A DNA stretch of 64,000 nucleotides from JALFST01 sp022779285 (GTDB taxonomy: Bacteria; Bacillota; Clostridia; Tissierellales; Peptoniphilaceae), in the NCBI GenBank assembly GCA_050313895.1, contig JBNPMI010000001.1; one strand, written 5' to 3'. Positions 17,024 to 26,157 of the stretch are shown piece by piece; positions within the stretch are counted from its first letter, which is position 1; each line of letters opens with the position of its first letter. Both the position numbers and the translations under genes were made by a program. Under the pieces are notes generated by a model that saw only the letters and a program-made list of their open reading frames with translations, ran no database searches and was not told where the DNA came from.

Positions 17024-18343
17024 TCACGGCTGAAGCACTTCTCCAACGAGCACATCCCCGTCACGAGACAGAATGCGCACCGCTGCGCTTTCATTGACTC
17101 CGACGCAATTCCTGGATGCGCGTACACGTATATAGTTCTCCGAATAGCCGAAGATATCCTCCTGATCTCCTGAATATTCTTCAAAAAGCACCTGTAGAGT
17201 TCTTCCAACGTGCTGATCCATAAAATTATGACGAAGCTGTTTTTCCAAACGGCTCAGACGCGCCGCTCTTTCCTTTTTTACCGCATTCGAAACTTGCCCG
17301 TGGAAAAGGGCTGCCGGTGTGCCTCCCCTCTTCGAATAAGGAAATATATGAATACGAGAAAAGCCGATTCGCTTACAAAAATCTACAGTTTCCTGAAAAT
17401 TCTCTTCACTCTCCTCCGGAAAGCCGACAATAATATCCGTCGTCAAACCCGCATCGGGAAAGACATCTCGAATTTGACGGCATTTTTCTTCATAAAGAGC
17501 GGTAGTATATTTGCGATTCATGCGTTCCAAAATAAAGTCGGACCCGCTCTGCAGAGAGAGATGAAAATGATCACAAAATTTTCCGGTTTCCCGCAGCCTT
17601 TTCAGTTTTTCCGGATTGACCCATCGCGGCTCAATTGAGGACAGGCGAATGCGCTCCACGCTGTCAATCCCGGCAATGGCTTCCACCACATCCAATAAAT
17701 CCTCCGCGGCTCCCTGCTCCCGGGCACCGGATTCTTTGCCATAGCTTGCTACGTGAATTCCGGTCAGAACCACCTCACGAAACCCCTTTTCCGAAAGCCG
17801 CTTTGCTTCGGAAAGGATGCTGTCCAGAGAACGAGAGGCGATATGACCGCGGGCGTAGGGAATGATGCAATATGTGCAATACATATCGCAGCCCTCCTGG
17901 ATCTTGATCACGGCACGTGTTGTTTCCAGCTCTGTCTCAATGGACAGCTCGTCAAAGGTTCTCTGCTCCTCCAGATTCGCAATGCGCACAATCCGCTCTC
18001 TTTTTTGAAGAAATCGGTCTACTAAAAAAGGAAGCTCCGCTCGGTCCTTTGTACCCATCAGAATATCAACATCCGGAATCTTCCCTACCTCTTCGGGGCT
18101 CACCTGTGAATAGCAGCCGACCACGCACACAACGGCATCGGGATTATGATTTTTTACCCGTCGAATCCTTCGGCGGCTTTTCGCATCGGACATGTGCGTT
18201 ACCGTGCAGGTATTGACTACATAAACATCACAATCTTCCTCCGTACCCGCCGCATATCCGCGATGCAGAAAAATCTCCTCCATCGCCTCCGTTTCATATT
18301 GATTGACCTTGCATCCCAAAGTATGAAACGCAACCTTTTTCAT
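17024..18343 (-). CDS. mtaB: tRNA t6A37 methylthiotransferase MtaB
   Basis: Radical SAM enzyme adding a methylthio group to t6A37 of tRNAs, giving ms2t6A. About 439 residues. The N-terminal UPF0004 domain starts KVAFHTLGCKVNQYE, with further Cys in VVNTCTVTH and VVGCYSQ that bind one 4Fe-4S cluster. The radical SAM motif CDMYCTYC lies near 150, and a C-terminal TRAM domain follows. An upstream GTG at 18364 overlapping prmA is an alternative start. The order dnaJ-prmA-mtaB is conserved; the rsmE gene usual after prmA is missing here. Confidence 0.93.
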   Translation of the reverse strand: MKKVAFHTLGCKVNQYETEAMEEIFLHRGYAAGTEEDCDVYVVNTCTVTHMSDAKSRRRIRRVKNHNPDAVVCVVGCYSQVSPEEVGKIPDVDILMGTKDRAELPFLVDRFLQKRERIVRIANLEEQRTFDELSIETELETTRAVIKIQEGCDMYCTYCIIPYARGHIASRSLDSILSEAKRLSEKGFREVVLTGIHVASYGKESGAREQGAAEDLLDVVEAIAGIDSVERIRLSSIEPRWVNPEKLKRLRETGKFCDHFHLSLQSGSDFILERMNRKYTTALYEEKCRQIRDVFPDAGLTTDIIVGFPEESEENFQETVDFCKRIGFSRIHIFPYSKRGGTPAALFHGQVSNAVKKERAARLSRLEKQLRHNFMDQHVGRTLQVLFEEYSGDQEDIFGYSENYIRVRASRNCVGVNESAAVRILSRDGDVLVGEVLQP

Positions 18344-18356
18344 TGTATACTCATTT

Positions 18357-19337
18357 CTAATCACGCAAATCGGCTGCCTGTGTTACCAAATACGAGATCC
18401 ATTCCCCTCGCACTTGACGCTGTCGAATGACAAAATGATTCTTTTTCAGAGCAGCCTCCACATCGTCTCCTCGTTCCGTCAATATGCCGGATAGGATCAG
18501 GATCCCCTCCTCTTTCAGATGGGACGATGCTTCCTCCAGCATGCGGATCACGATATCCGCCAGAAGATTGGCGCATATCACATCATATTTTTCAGGAACA
18601 TTCCGGAAAAGATCACTTTCCACAACCTTGATGGAAACATGATTCAGCCTTGCATTATTTTCCGCCGAGCGCAGCGCATCGCTGTCAATATCCGTCGCTA
18701 CCACACATTTTGCTCCACACTGCTTCATATAAATCGAGAGAATTCCTGAGCCTCCGCCAATGTCCAGGCACTCCATTCCATGAAAGCCGCCGTTGGCAAT
18801 GCTCAGCTCCTCCAACAGCTCCAAGCAAAGGTGTGTGGTCTCATGCGTTCCTGTTCCAAAGGCCATCCCCGGATCAATGCGAATGATCTGACGCCCCTCC
18901 GTCTCTTCCTCAATCCACGCCGGCAAAATCCGTATGCTTTTGCCGATATCAAGAGGCTTATAATATTTTTTCCACTCGTCCTCCCAATGGTCGTTTCGGA
19001 TGGCATCTTCGCTCAGAATCTCGATCTCTCCGCCATATTGCTCATAGATTCGTCTTTCCAGTGCATACATTGACCGCTCCCCCGATGGTGTTGCTTCAAA
19101 ATATACGCGCTGTCCGATCAAATCGTGTGACAGCTCCGGAAGATTTTTCTGTAAGGATGCGCGAAGCTCCGCGATATCGGAAAGCTCCCAATCCGGTGCT
19201 GCAGAGCGGTACGCCTTTATGCTCTCTTCGTCCAGAATTTCGGCGCCCGTCATGGCGCTTTGGACCAGGAGCGAATTCACGACTTCATCATATTCTCTTG
19301 GATAAAGTATTGTGATACACCAATAGTTCATGTCCAT
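18357..19337 (-). CDS. prmA: Ribosomal protein L11 methyltransferase
   Basis: SAM-dependent methyltransferase (326 aa) trimethylating ribosomal protein L11. The N-terminal substrate domain (about 1-100) is followed by the Rossmann domain with the family motif FGTGTHETTHLCLELLE and SAM site CLDIGGGSGILS. The NLLADI catalytic-loop segment is present. The ATG overlaps the dnaJ stop by one base (TAATG), indicating co-translation. Confidence 0.94.
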   Translation of the reverse strand: MDMNYWCITILYPREYDEVVNSLLVQSAMTGAEILDEESIKAYRSAAPDWELSDIAELRASLQKNLPELSHDLIGQRVYFEATPSGERSMYALERRIYEQYGGEIEILSEDAIRNDHWEDEWKKYYKPLDIGKSIRILPAWIEEETEGRQIIRIDPGMAFGTGTHETTHLCLELLEELSIANGGFHGMECLDIGGGSGILSIYMKQCGAKCVVATDIDSDALRSAENNARLNHVSIKVVESDLFRNVPEKYDVICANLLADIVIRMLEEASSHLKEEGILILSGILTERGDDVEAALKKNHFVIRQRQVRGEWISYLVTQAADLRD

Positions 19338-20461
19338 TAGTCAAAAAGATCCTTTACTTTATTCCAAAAGCTTTTCTGCGCTCCTTCTACCTCTTCTCCC
19401 ATTGCTTCCGAATACGCCTCCAGCTTGTGCTTTTGCGCCTCGGTTAATTTTTTGGGTGTTTCTATCGTAACATCCACGTAAAGATTGCCCGGCTTTTGCG
19501 TGCGCACATCGGGGACGCCCTTGCCCTTCAAGGAAAAACGCGAGCCGGTTTGAGTGCCTTCCGGAATCTTGAGGGAGCTGTTTCCATAAAGTGTAGGAAC
19601 CTCAATTTCATCGCCGAGAGCTGCCTGAGGGAAACTGATCGGCATATTCAAATAGAGATCCGTTCCGTGACGCTCAAAGATTTCAGAGGGAGCTACCCGG
19701 AGCACAATAAAGAGGTCGCCGGCAGCGCCTCCGTTTTTTCCGCGATGTCCTTCCCCTCGAATCGGCAGAATATTGCCGTTATCCACCCCTGCCGGGATGG
19801 AAATGTCGATGCTTACCTGTTCACGCTTTCTCCCGGAGCCATGGCAGGCCGAACAGGGCTTTTCGATGATCTCTCCCGTTCCACCGCAGGTTGAGCAGGT
19901 GCTTTGCTGCATCATCCGGCCAAACGGCGTATTCACCTGATGGCGTACCACGCCACTTCCTCCACAGGTCGGACAGGTTCTTTTGCCCGTCCCCGGTTCC
20001 GCCCCGGTACCATGGCAATGATCGCACTCGGTTTCACGGCGTACCGAAACCGTCTTCTTTACGCCGAATACAGCCTCTTTGAAGGTCAGTCGCTGTTCGA
20101 TACGGATATCCGCACCCTGCATGGGGCCGTTGTAATTTCGTCTTCCGGAAGAACCTCCGAAAAGGTCGGAAAACAAATCTCCGAAAATGTCATTCATATC
20201 AAAGCCGAAACCGCCATATCCGGAGGCGCCCATGCCGCCCTGCTCAAAAGCGGATGCTCCATAGGTATCATACAGTTTTCGCTTTTCCGGATCCTGTAGA
20301 ATATCATATGCTTCACTCAGCTCTTTGAATTTTTCCGCCGCTTTTTCATCCCCCGGATTTAAATCCGGATGGTATTGCTTTGCCTTGGAACGGTATGCTT
20401 TTTTGATTACGGTGATGTCCGCATCCGTCTCAACACCCAGTACTTTATAAGGATCGTTCAC
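19337..20461 (-). CDS. dnaJ: Chaperone DnaJ (Hsp40)
   Basis: Co-chaperone stimulating DnaK ATPase. The 374-residue protein has an N-terminal J domain with HPD (near residues 34-36), a Gly/Phe-rich stretch (about 75-115), four CxxCxGxG zinc motifs (about 145-215) and the C-terminal peptide-binding domains. Translation starts at GTG 20461 behind AAGGAG. A hairpin lies between dnaK and dnaJ and may lower dnaJ expression relative to dnaK. Confidence 0.97.
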   Translation of the reverse strand: MNDPYKVLGVETDADITVIKKAYRSKAKQYHPDLNPGDEKAAEKFKELSEAYDILQDPEKRKLYDTYGASAFEQGGMGASGYGGFGFDMNDIFGDLFSDLFGGSSGRRNYNGPMQGADIRIEQRLTFKEAVFGVKKTVSVRRETECDHCHGTGAEPGTGKRTCPTCGGSGVVRHQVNTPFGRMMQQSTCSTCGGTGEIIEKPCSACHGSGRKREQVSIDISIPAGVDNGNILPIRGEGHRGKNGGAAGDLFIVLRVAPSEIFERHGTDLYLNMPISFPQAALGDEIEVPTLYGNSSLKIPEGTQTGSRFSLKGKGVPDVRTQKPGNLYVDVTIETPKKLTEAQKHKLEAYSEAMGEEVEGAQKSFWNKVKDLFD

Positions 20462-20518
20462 GCCATTCTCCTTTGTCTTTTTTCGGTGCTATTTTATACG
20501 AAATGAGAGCATAAGAAA

Positions 20519-20536
20519 AGGGCGCCGAAGCGCCCT
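20519..20536 (-). terminator. Hairpin between dnaK and dnaJ (partial terminator)
   Basis: AGGGCGC (20519-20525), loop CGAA, and GCGCCCT (20530-20536), followed on the minus strand by TTTTC. It lies 14 bases after the dnaK stop and would attenuate read-through into dnaJ. Confidence 0.6.
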
Positions 20537-20549
20537 CTGCCATCCGGCA

Positions 20550-22388
20550 TTACTTTTGCTCATTTTCATCATCATCAACAACTTCATAGTCCGCATCGAC
20601 TACATCCTCCGATGCTTTTTTCTGCTCGCCCTCTCCTGCTCCGGGCTTTGCTCCGGTCTGTTGATACAGCTTCTGAGAAATGGTGTTGAGCTCAGCGGTC
20701 AAAGCTTCCATGCGCTTGTTGATCTCATTCAGATCTTCTCCGTTAGCCACATCCTTGAGTGCAGTGATCTTCTCCTCTACGCTCTTCTTCTCATCGTCGG
20801 AGATCTTATCCCCCAGATCCTTGACCATGTTTTCCGTCTGATAGATCAAGGATTCCGCCTGATTGCGGGTCTCAATCAGCTGTTTCTTTTTCTTGTCCTC
20901 CTCGGCAAATTGCTCCGCCTCCTTGACGCGGCGATCAATCTCCTCTTCGGTCAGATGCGTGGAAGAAGTAATGGTGATCTTCTGCTCCTTACCGGTGCCC
21001 TTATCCAAGGCTGATACATTTACAATACCGTTGGCATCGATATCGAACGTAACCTCAATCTGCGGTACGCCACGGCGCGCCGCGGGAATGCCCTCCAGCT
21101 GGAAGCGACCCAGTGTTGTATTGTCATTGGCCATTTCACGCTCACCCTGGAGCACATGAATGTCAACTGCGGTTTGATTATCCGCCGCTGTCGTAAAGAT
21201 CTGGCTCTTTTTCGTCGGAATCGTTGTGTTGCGCGGAATCAGAACGGTCATAACACCGCCCATAGTTTCCAAGCCGAGAGACAGCGGTGTAACATCCAAA
21301 AGGAGCAGTCCCTTGACATCGCCCGCCAAAACGCCGCCTTGAATGGCAGCGCCCAGGGCCACGCATTCATCCGGGTTGATGTCCTTCTGAGGATCACGCC
21401 CGGTCAGTCTCTTGACCGATTCCTGAACCGCAGGAATACGGCTGGATCCGCCAACCAGAAGAACCTTGGTCAGATCGCTTGCTTTCAGTCCGGCGTCGCT
21501 GAGAGCATCCAAAACAGGCTGTTCCGTTTTCTTGACAAGGTGCGCTGTCAGCTCATTGAACTTCGCACGAGTAATGTCCATATTTAAGTGAACAGGCTGC
21601 CCGTTCACTGCAGTAATAAACGGAAGATTCACATTCGCCGTCATGGTCGTGGAAAGCTCTTTCTTCGCTTTTTCGGCAGCATCCTTCAAGCGCTGATCCG
21701 AGGTGGGATCCTTTCGCAGATCTACGCCGTTTTCTTTCATGAATTCATCGGCAATGTAATCCATCAAGGCATTATCGAAATCATCACCGCCCAGACGGTT
21801 GTTGCCGCGAGTGGACAAAACCTCAAATACACCGTCTCCTACCTCAAGAATGGATACATCAAAGGTGCCGCCGCCCAGATCATAAACCATGATCTTCGCC
21901 TGATCCTCATCCTTATCCACACCATAGGCGAGCGCCGCCGCCGTCGGTTCATTAATGATACGCTTTACATCCAGTCCGGCGATCTTTCCGGCATCCTTGG
22001 TCGCCTGACGCTGCGCATCCGTGAAATACGCCGGAACCGTAATGACGGCCTCCGTAACGGTTTCTCCAAGATAGCTCTCGGTATCCGCCTTGAGTTTCTG
22101 CAAAATCATTGCGGAGATTTCCTGCGGAGTATACGCCTTGCCGTCAATAGTGACCTTGCGATCGGTGCCCATATCTCTCTTGATGGAGGAAATTGTGCGA
22201 TCCGGATTCATGATTGCCTGACGCTTTGCCGTCTCTCCCACCAGACGCTCTCCGTCCTTTGTAAATGCCACAACGGATGGAGTGGTGCGATTTCCTTCCG
22301 TATTTGGAATAATCGTGGATTGTCCACCTTCCATAACGGCTACTGCCGAGTTTGTCGTTCCCAAGTCAATTCCAATAATTTTAGCCAT
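20550..22388 (-). CDS. dnaK: Chaperone DnaK (Hsp70)
   Basis: ATP-dependent chaperone (612 aa). The nucleotide-binding domain has IGIDLGTTNSAVAV at the start, VYDLGGGTFDVSILE near 168-182 and LVGGSSRIP near 313. The substrate domain (about 360-510) and a lid with an acidic C-terminus follow. A 24-residue gap in the nucleotide-binding domain relative to Gram-negative DnaK is the usual Firmicute form. It belongs to the HrcA-controlled operon. Confidence 0.98.
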   Translation of the reverse strand: MAKIIGIDLGTTNSAVAVMEGGQSTIIPNTEGNRTTPSVVAFTKDGERLVGETAKRQAIMNPDRTISSIKRDMGTDRKVTIDGKAYTPQEISAMILQKLKADTESYLGETVTEAVITVPAYFTDAQRQATKDAGKIAGLDVKRIINEPTAAALAYGVDKDEDQAKIMVYDLGGGTFDVSILEVGDGVFEVLSTRGNNRLGGDDFDNALMDYIADEFMKENGVDLRKDPTSDQRLKDAAEKAKKELSTTMTANVNLPFITAVNGQPVHLNMDITRAKFNELTAHLVKKTEQPVLDALSDAGLKASDLTKVLLVGGSSRIPAVQESVKRLTGRDPQKDINPDECVALGAAIQGGVLAGDVKGLLLLDVTPLSLGLETMGGVMTVLIPRNTTIPTKKSQIFTTAADNQTAVDIHVLQGEREMANDNTTLGRFQLEGIPAARRGVPQIEVTFDIDANGIVNVSALDKGTGKEQKITITSSTHLTEEEIDRRVKEAEQFAEEDKKKKQLIETRNQAESLIYQTENMVKDLGDKISDDEKKSVEEKITALKDVANGEDLNEINKRMEALTAELNTISQKLYQQTGAKPGAGEGEQKKASEDVVDADYEVVDDDENEQK

Positions 22389-22470
22389 AATTTCCCCCTC
22401 ATATCCTTGAAAGTCATATTCTCTATTTACGATACTCTACTTTAATTGATCGACTCTGTCTCATAAGATG

Positions 22471-23067
22471 TCAACGTGCAACCTTGACCATTGCAGGGCG
22501 AATCATGCGTCCATGCAAGGTATAGCCCTTGACCATTGTCTCGATCACATGGCCCGATTCCACGGTGTCACTTTCCTCCGACAGAACCGCATTATGCAAA
22601 TTCGGATCAAAGACAGCCCCATCCGAGACAATTTCCTCTACCCCGTTCTTTTCTAAAATCGATCGGATTTGGTGATCGATCATCTCCATGCCCTGGAAAA
22701 AAGCATCATGCTCCTTCTCTGTAGCGATGGCGCGTTCAAAATTGTCCACCACCTCTAAAAGATCCACAATCAATCGCTCATTCGCAAAACGAACTGTATC
22801 CTGCTTGTCTCGTTCCGCTCTGTTTCTATAATTTTGGAAATCCGCCTGCAATCGCACGAACTGATCGCGAAGCGCCGTCATCTCCTGTTCCAATGCCAAG
22901 GCATCCTCGCCTTGCTTGTCGCCAGCTTCTGTTTCTTTCGGAATATCTGCAGCATCCGTCTTTTTCATCGATGGATTTTCTTCTGTTGGATCTTGCTTCG
23001 GTGCCGTCTTTTCCTGATCCTGCTCCGAAGACATCTTTTTTTCATGTATTTTTTCTTTTTTCTCCAT
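22471..23067 (-). CDS. grpE: Nucleotide exchange factor GrpE
   Basis: Exchange factor for DnaK (198 aa). A long charged, probably disordered N-terminus (about 1-60) precedes the coiled coil (about 65-110) and the beta domain with GVEEIVSDGAVFDPNLHNAV and the family end motif GYTLHGRMIRPAMVKV. The ATG at 23067 has AAGGAGG upstream; an upstream in-frame extension overlapping hrcA is not supported. Confidence 0.96.
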   Translation of the reverse strand: MEKKEKIHEKKMSSEQDQEKTAPKQDPTEENPSMKKTDAADIPKETEAGDKQGEDALALEQEMTALRDQFVRLQADFQNYRNRAERDKQDTVRFANERLIVDLLEVVDNFERAIATEKEHDAFFQGMEMIDHQIRSILEKNGVEEIVSDGAVFDPNLHNAVLSEESDTVESGHVIETMVKGYTLHGRMIRPAMVKVAR

Positions 23068-23077
23068 TCCCGCCTCC

Positions 23078-24100
23078 TTACTCAACCGCTGTAATGGAAT
23101 CCACATATCTTCCCATGCGTTGCACCTCGCTCATTACCTCTCGATAATGCATTCGCATCGGACCGATGGTGCCGATATAACCGACCAGTCCCGGTTTGAC
23201 ACGATACGGCACGGAGATCAGCGAATATTGTTTTAAATAGTCAATGGGATTTTCCTTCCCGATAAAAACATGGATCAGCTGCTGCTCATCCTGATCTGAC
23301 AGAAACTCCAAAAAATGAGGATCCTTCTGCAGCTGACTCGTGAAAGCGAACGCATCCTCCATGCTGTCCTGCTCGGTAATGCGAAAGAGACGATTGAGGC
23401 CTCTCAGCAGCAAACGCGGCTCCATGCTTTTTTCGATCTGCTCACGAAGCACCGGCGTAAGCTCGCTCATGGCATTTCCGGGCGTATATTCGTGCATGAG
23501 CTGTTGACCCTCAAAAAATCCCAAAATGGATGTCAACGGTTTTCCTTCAAATAACTCCTGCAGGATATCTCCTGCTCGTTCCAATCTTTCCGGTCGATAC
23601 TCCATGGACAGTCGAACCAGCTGTGTCTGAACGAACTTGGTATCAAACACCGTGACCACCAGGATTTCTCGTCCCGAAACCGGAATCAGCCGCACCTTGG
23701 AAAGCACATCGTTCTGTCGAGCCGGAATCACCGCGAATGCCACGCAATCAGTAATCTCGCTCAGAATCGTGAGCGCCGCATCCAGCAGATGACTCGGATC
23801 CTGCGATTGATGGATCAGACTCTGTCTTCCCAAAGCCAATACGGTATCGGATCGAAATCCTCGATCCAAAAGCTCATTCACATACCAACGATACGCCTTT
23901 ACGGAAGGAATTCTCCCGGACGAGGTATGCGACTTCATAAGATAGCCATCATGCTCCAAATCACTCATTTCATTTCGTATGGTCGCCGCAGAGATATCCA
24001 TCTGATAATCCCTCTGCAATGTACGAGAGCCTATGGGCTTTCCTTCATGAATATAGGAGCGGAGAATGGCGCCGAGGATAAATAGCTTTCTGTCGTCCAT
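23078..24100 (-). CDS. hrcA: Heat-inducible repressor HrcA
   Basis: Repressor of class I heat-shock genes that binds CIRCE and is kept active by GroE. The 340-residue protein has an N-terminal winged HTH (about 1-80, including GSRTLQRDYQMDISAATIRNE), a GAF-like domain and an inserted dimerization domain. The ATG at 24100 is preceded by AGGAG. It is the first gene of the operon and lies directly behind the CIRCE element, so it is autoregulated. Confidence 0.96.
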   Translation of the reverse strand: MDDRKLFILGAILRSYIHEGKPIGSRTLQRDYQMDISAATIRNEMSDLEHDGYLMKSHTSSGRIPSVKAYRWYVNELLDRGFRSDTVLALGRQSLIHQSQDPSHLLDAALTILSEITDCVAFAVIPARQNDVLSKVRLIPVSGREILVVTVFDTKFVQTQLVRLSMEYRPERLERAGDILQELFEGKPLTSILGFFEGQQLMHEYTPGNAMSELTPVLREQIEKSMEPRLLLRGLNRLFRITEQDSMEDAFAFTSQLQKDPHFLEFLSDQDEQQLIHVFIGKENPIDYLKQYSLISVPYRVKPGLVGYIGTIGPMRMHYREVMSEVQRMGRYVDSITAVE

Positions 24101-24120
24101 ACCGTCTCCTCTCTTCTCTG

Positions 24121-24147
24121 TTATCACTCTATCTCTTTGAGTGCTAA
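24121..24147. promoter_or_regulatory. CIRCE operator for HrcA
   Basis: TTATCACTC (24121-24129), nine bases, GAGTGCTAA (24139-24147): one mismatch from the TTAGCACTC-N9-GAGTGCTAA consensus, just downstream of the hrcA promoter. Confidence 0.95.
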
Positions 24148-24151
24148 CATA

Positions 24152-24180
24152 ATATTACTCGCCTTATCGCTCGTTGTCAA
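24152..24180 (-). promoter_or_regulatory. hrcA operon promoter
   Basis: Minus-strand consensus TTGACA (24175-24180) and TAATAT (24152-24157) with a 17-base spacer, immediately before CIRCE. Confidence 0.85.
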
Positions 24181-24204
24181 CTTTTTTCACAAAAATTTCT
24201 TCCA

Positions 24205-24232
24205 ATAAAAAACCGGCTCCAAATGGAGCCGG
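24205..24232 (-). terminator. Terminator of the 2-oxoacid oxidoreductase operon
   Basis: CCGGCTCC (24213-24220), loop of four, GGAGCCGG (24225-24232), followed on the minus strand by six T. It separates the CoA-transferase gene from the hrcA promoter. Confidence 0.85.
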
Positions 24233-24281
24233 CCTCTGACACATTGTTTTCTTGAACTCTTTGTTTGAGCTCTTTCCAATT

Positions 24282-25634
24282 TTATCTTCGATTGGACGCT
24301 TTCCAAATCCCCATCTTTTCCGCTTCCTCGATAAGAGACTCTCGAAATTCGGGATGCGCAATTTGAATCAGCAGCTCCGCTCTTTCCCATGTCGATCTTC
24401 CTTTGAGATTGACCATACCATATTCCGTCGCCACCCAATGCGTTGCCGAACGCGGCGTTGTAACGACTGATCCGGAATCCAAGGCCGGCATAATGCGTGA
24501 GACTACTTCTCCTTGCCGATTGCGGAATGTGGAATGCAGAGCAATGACGCTCATTCCGTCCTTCGCATGATACGCTCCCCGAACAAAGTCAAGCTGTCCT
24601 CCCGTTCCGCTGATCTGCTTCGATCCGATCGATTCCGCATTGACCTGTCCTGTCAAATCCACCTGAATGGCATTATTAATGGAAACAAATTTTTTCATCC
24701 GGCAGATCACAGACGGATCGTTGACGAAATCAACAGGTGCCGCCATGAGATCCGGACATTCTCTCATAAAATCATACATTTCCCGGGAGCCCACAGCAAT
24801 GGAAAAAACCTGCTTTTGAGGCAGTACGCTCTTATACTTTCCCGTGATCTTGCCTGACCGTGTCATTTCCATCATAGAATCCGCGTATAGCTCTGAATGA
24901 ATGCCTAAATCCTTGAGATCGGATTGTGCGATCAGAGAACCCACTGCATTGGGAACCCCTCCGATTCCCAGCTGCAGGCAGGAACCGTCCGCAATCATGG
25001 GCAGGAGCTTCCTTGCAATCTGCTCATCCTCCTTGCTCGGCGGCGGTGACATCATGACATCCGGCTCGCTTTCGTGCTCTACAATCGCATCGACTCGCTC
25101 TACAGAGATCTCATCTCCCGGAAGAGACGCTACCTCGGGAAGTCTCGGATTCACTTCAACGATAATGTGCCTTGCTTTTTCGCAAATTGCTTGAATATGA
25201 GAGCTGGCAGGTCCGAAATGAAAATTGCCCTCGTCGTCCATCGGTGTGACCTGAAGCATCAGCACATCCACCGGATCCAGCTCCCGCCGATAGAGGCCGG
25301 GAAGCTCATGATATTGCATCGGCACATATTGGACATAGCCCTTGGACTGTGCTTTTCTGGCGAAGGAACCCTCGTGAAAGGAATACCAGATAAAAACATT
25401 GCGTCCACAGCGATCATTGGCCTGAAACACCGCCGGCTCATGCGTGCCGAGAATCGCTCGAATTTTTACATTCTCCAGCTCCTCGGCTCGTGCAGCCAAG
25501 GCCTCGTCCAACGCACGAGGCATATTTAAAGCGAGAGAATAGTCCACCCAATCTCCCGATTTTACAATACGAACCGCTTCCTGCGGAGAGGTCTTCTTTT
25601 GCTGATAAAGATTAAAATATCTCATATCTGTCAT
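24282..25634 (-). CDS. Acyl-CoA:acetate CoA-transferase family protein
   Basis: Family I-type CoA-transferase of the acetyl-CoA hydrolase / 4-hydroxybutyrate (butyryl-CoA:acetate) group, about 450 residues as usual. Features include GIGGVPNAV near 230, the segment GIHSELYADSMMEM where the catalytic Glu of this family lies, and the C-terminal ATEYGMVNLKGRSTWERAE. It would move CoA from an acyl-CoA made by the neighbouring oxidoreductase to acetate. The ATG at 25634 overlaps the stop of the ferritin-like gene (TAATG), so the genes are co-translated. The exact acyl donor is inference. Confidence 0.85.
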   Translation of the reverse strand: MTDMRYFNLYQQKKTSPQEAVRIVKSGDWVDYSLALNMPRALDEALAARAEELENVKIRAILGTHEPAVFQANDRCGRNVFIWYSFHEGSFARKAQSKGYVQYVPMQYHELPGLYRRELDPVDVLMLQVTPMDDEGNFHFGPASSHIQAICEKARHIIVEVNPRLPEVASLPGDEISVERVDAIVEHESEPDVMMSPPPSKEDEQIARKLLPMIADGSCLQLGIGGVPNAVGSLIAQSDLKDLGIHSELYADSMMEMTRSGKITGKYKSVLPQKQVFSIAVGSREMYDFMRECPDLMAAPVDFVNDPSVICRMKKFVSINNAIQVDLTGQVNAESIGSKQISGTGGQLDFVRGAYHAKDGMSVIALHSTFRNRQGEVVSRIMPALDSGSVVTTPRSATHWVATEYGMVNLKGRSTWERAELLIQIAHPEFRESLIEEAEKMGIWKASNRR

Positions 25635-26125
25635 TACATCGCGGAAAAACGCTGTTCCGCCCACCAATCCTTTTTATAAATCTCATATTGCTCCGTAAGC
25701 TCATAGACATGCGTTTTCTCCCAATCGGCAAGCGATTGATAAATTGTCTTAAGCTCTTCCCGATCCGCATGATCGCGCGCTTTCTCATAAAATGCAACCG
25801 AATTCTGTTCCAGCTGAATTCCTGTGCTGAGCACGGTCAATGCCATTGTCATCTTGGAAGCGTCAATCCGCTCCCAACGGAAAATGCCCGGTGAAGGTAC
25901 GGATAATTTTTGAGCATCCGCATTTTGAGAATCTCCGAGATTCTTTTTCAGATTTTCGAGATAGCGCACATGATACTGCTCCTGATCTGCCAGCTCCAGA
26001 AAAATCTCCCGCGTTTCGCCCTCAAATTGCGTCGCCGCAAGGCGATAAAAATTTTCTCCCTCCACTTCATTGAGAATCGCCTGCTCTATGACCTGAATAT
26101 CTGTCTCCAGCTTATGATTTTCCAT
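25634..26125 (-). CDS. Ferritin-like / rubrerythrin-type diiron protein
   Basis: A 163-residue four-helix-bundle protein with two ExxE/ExxH-type carboxylate sets: ILNEVEGENFYRLAA with ADQEQYHVRYL, and STGIQLEQNSVAFYEKA with LADWEKTHVYEL. This is the pattern of rubrerythrin-like diiron domains; no C-terminal rubredoxin Cys motif is present. It may scavenge peroxide or oxygen. It is sandwiched between the oxidoreductase subunits and the CoA-transferase, both oxygen-sensitive steps or their partners, so protection of the operon's enzymes is a reasonable inference. Confidence 0.82.
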   Translation of the reverse strand: MENHKLETDIQVIEQAILNEVEGENFYRLAATQFEGETREIFLELADQEQYHVRYLENLKKNLGDSQNADAQKLSVPSPGIFRWERIDASKMTMALTVLSTGIQLEQNSVAFYEKARDHADREELKTIYQSLADWEKTHVYELTEQYEIYKKDWWAEQRFSAM

Positions 26126-26157
26126 AAAATCTCCTCTCCGGTTTTTCTGAAAAACCG

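Noticed and set aside
23068..23106. Longer GrpE start overlapping hrcA
   Set aside because: The extra 13 residues have no ribosome binding site, whereas the ATG at 23067 has AAGGAGG.
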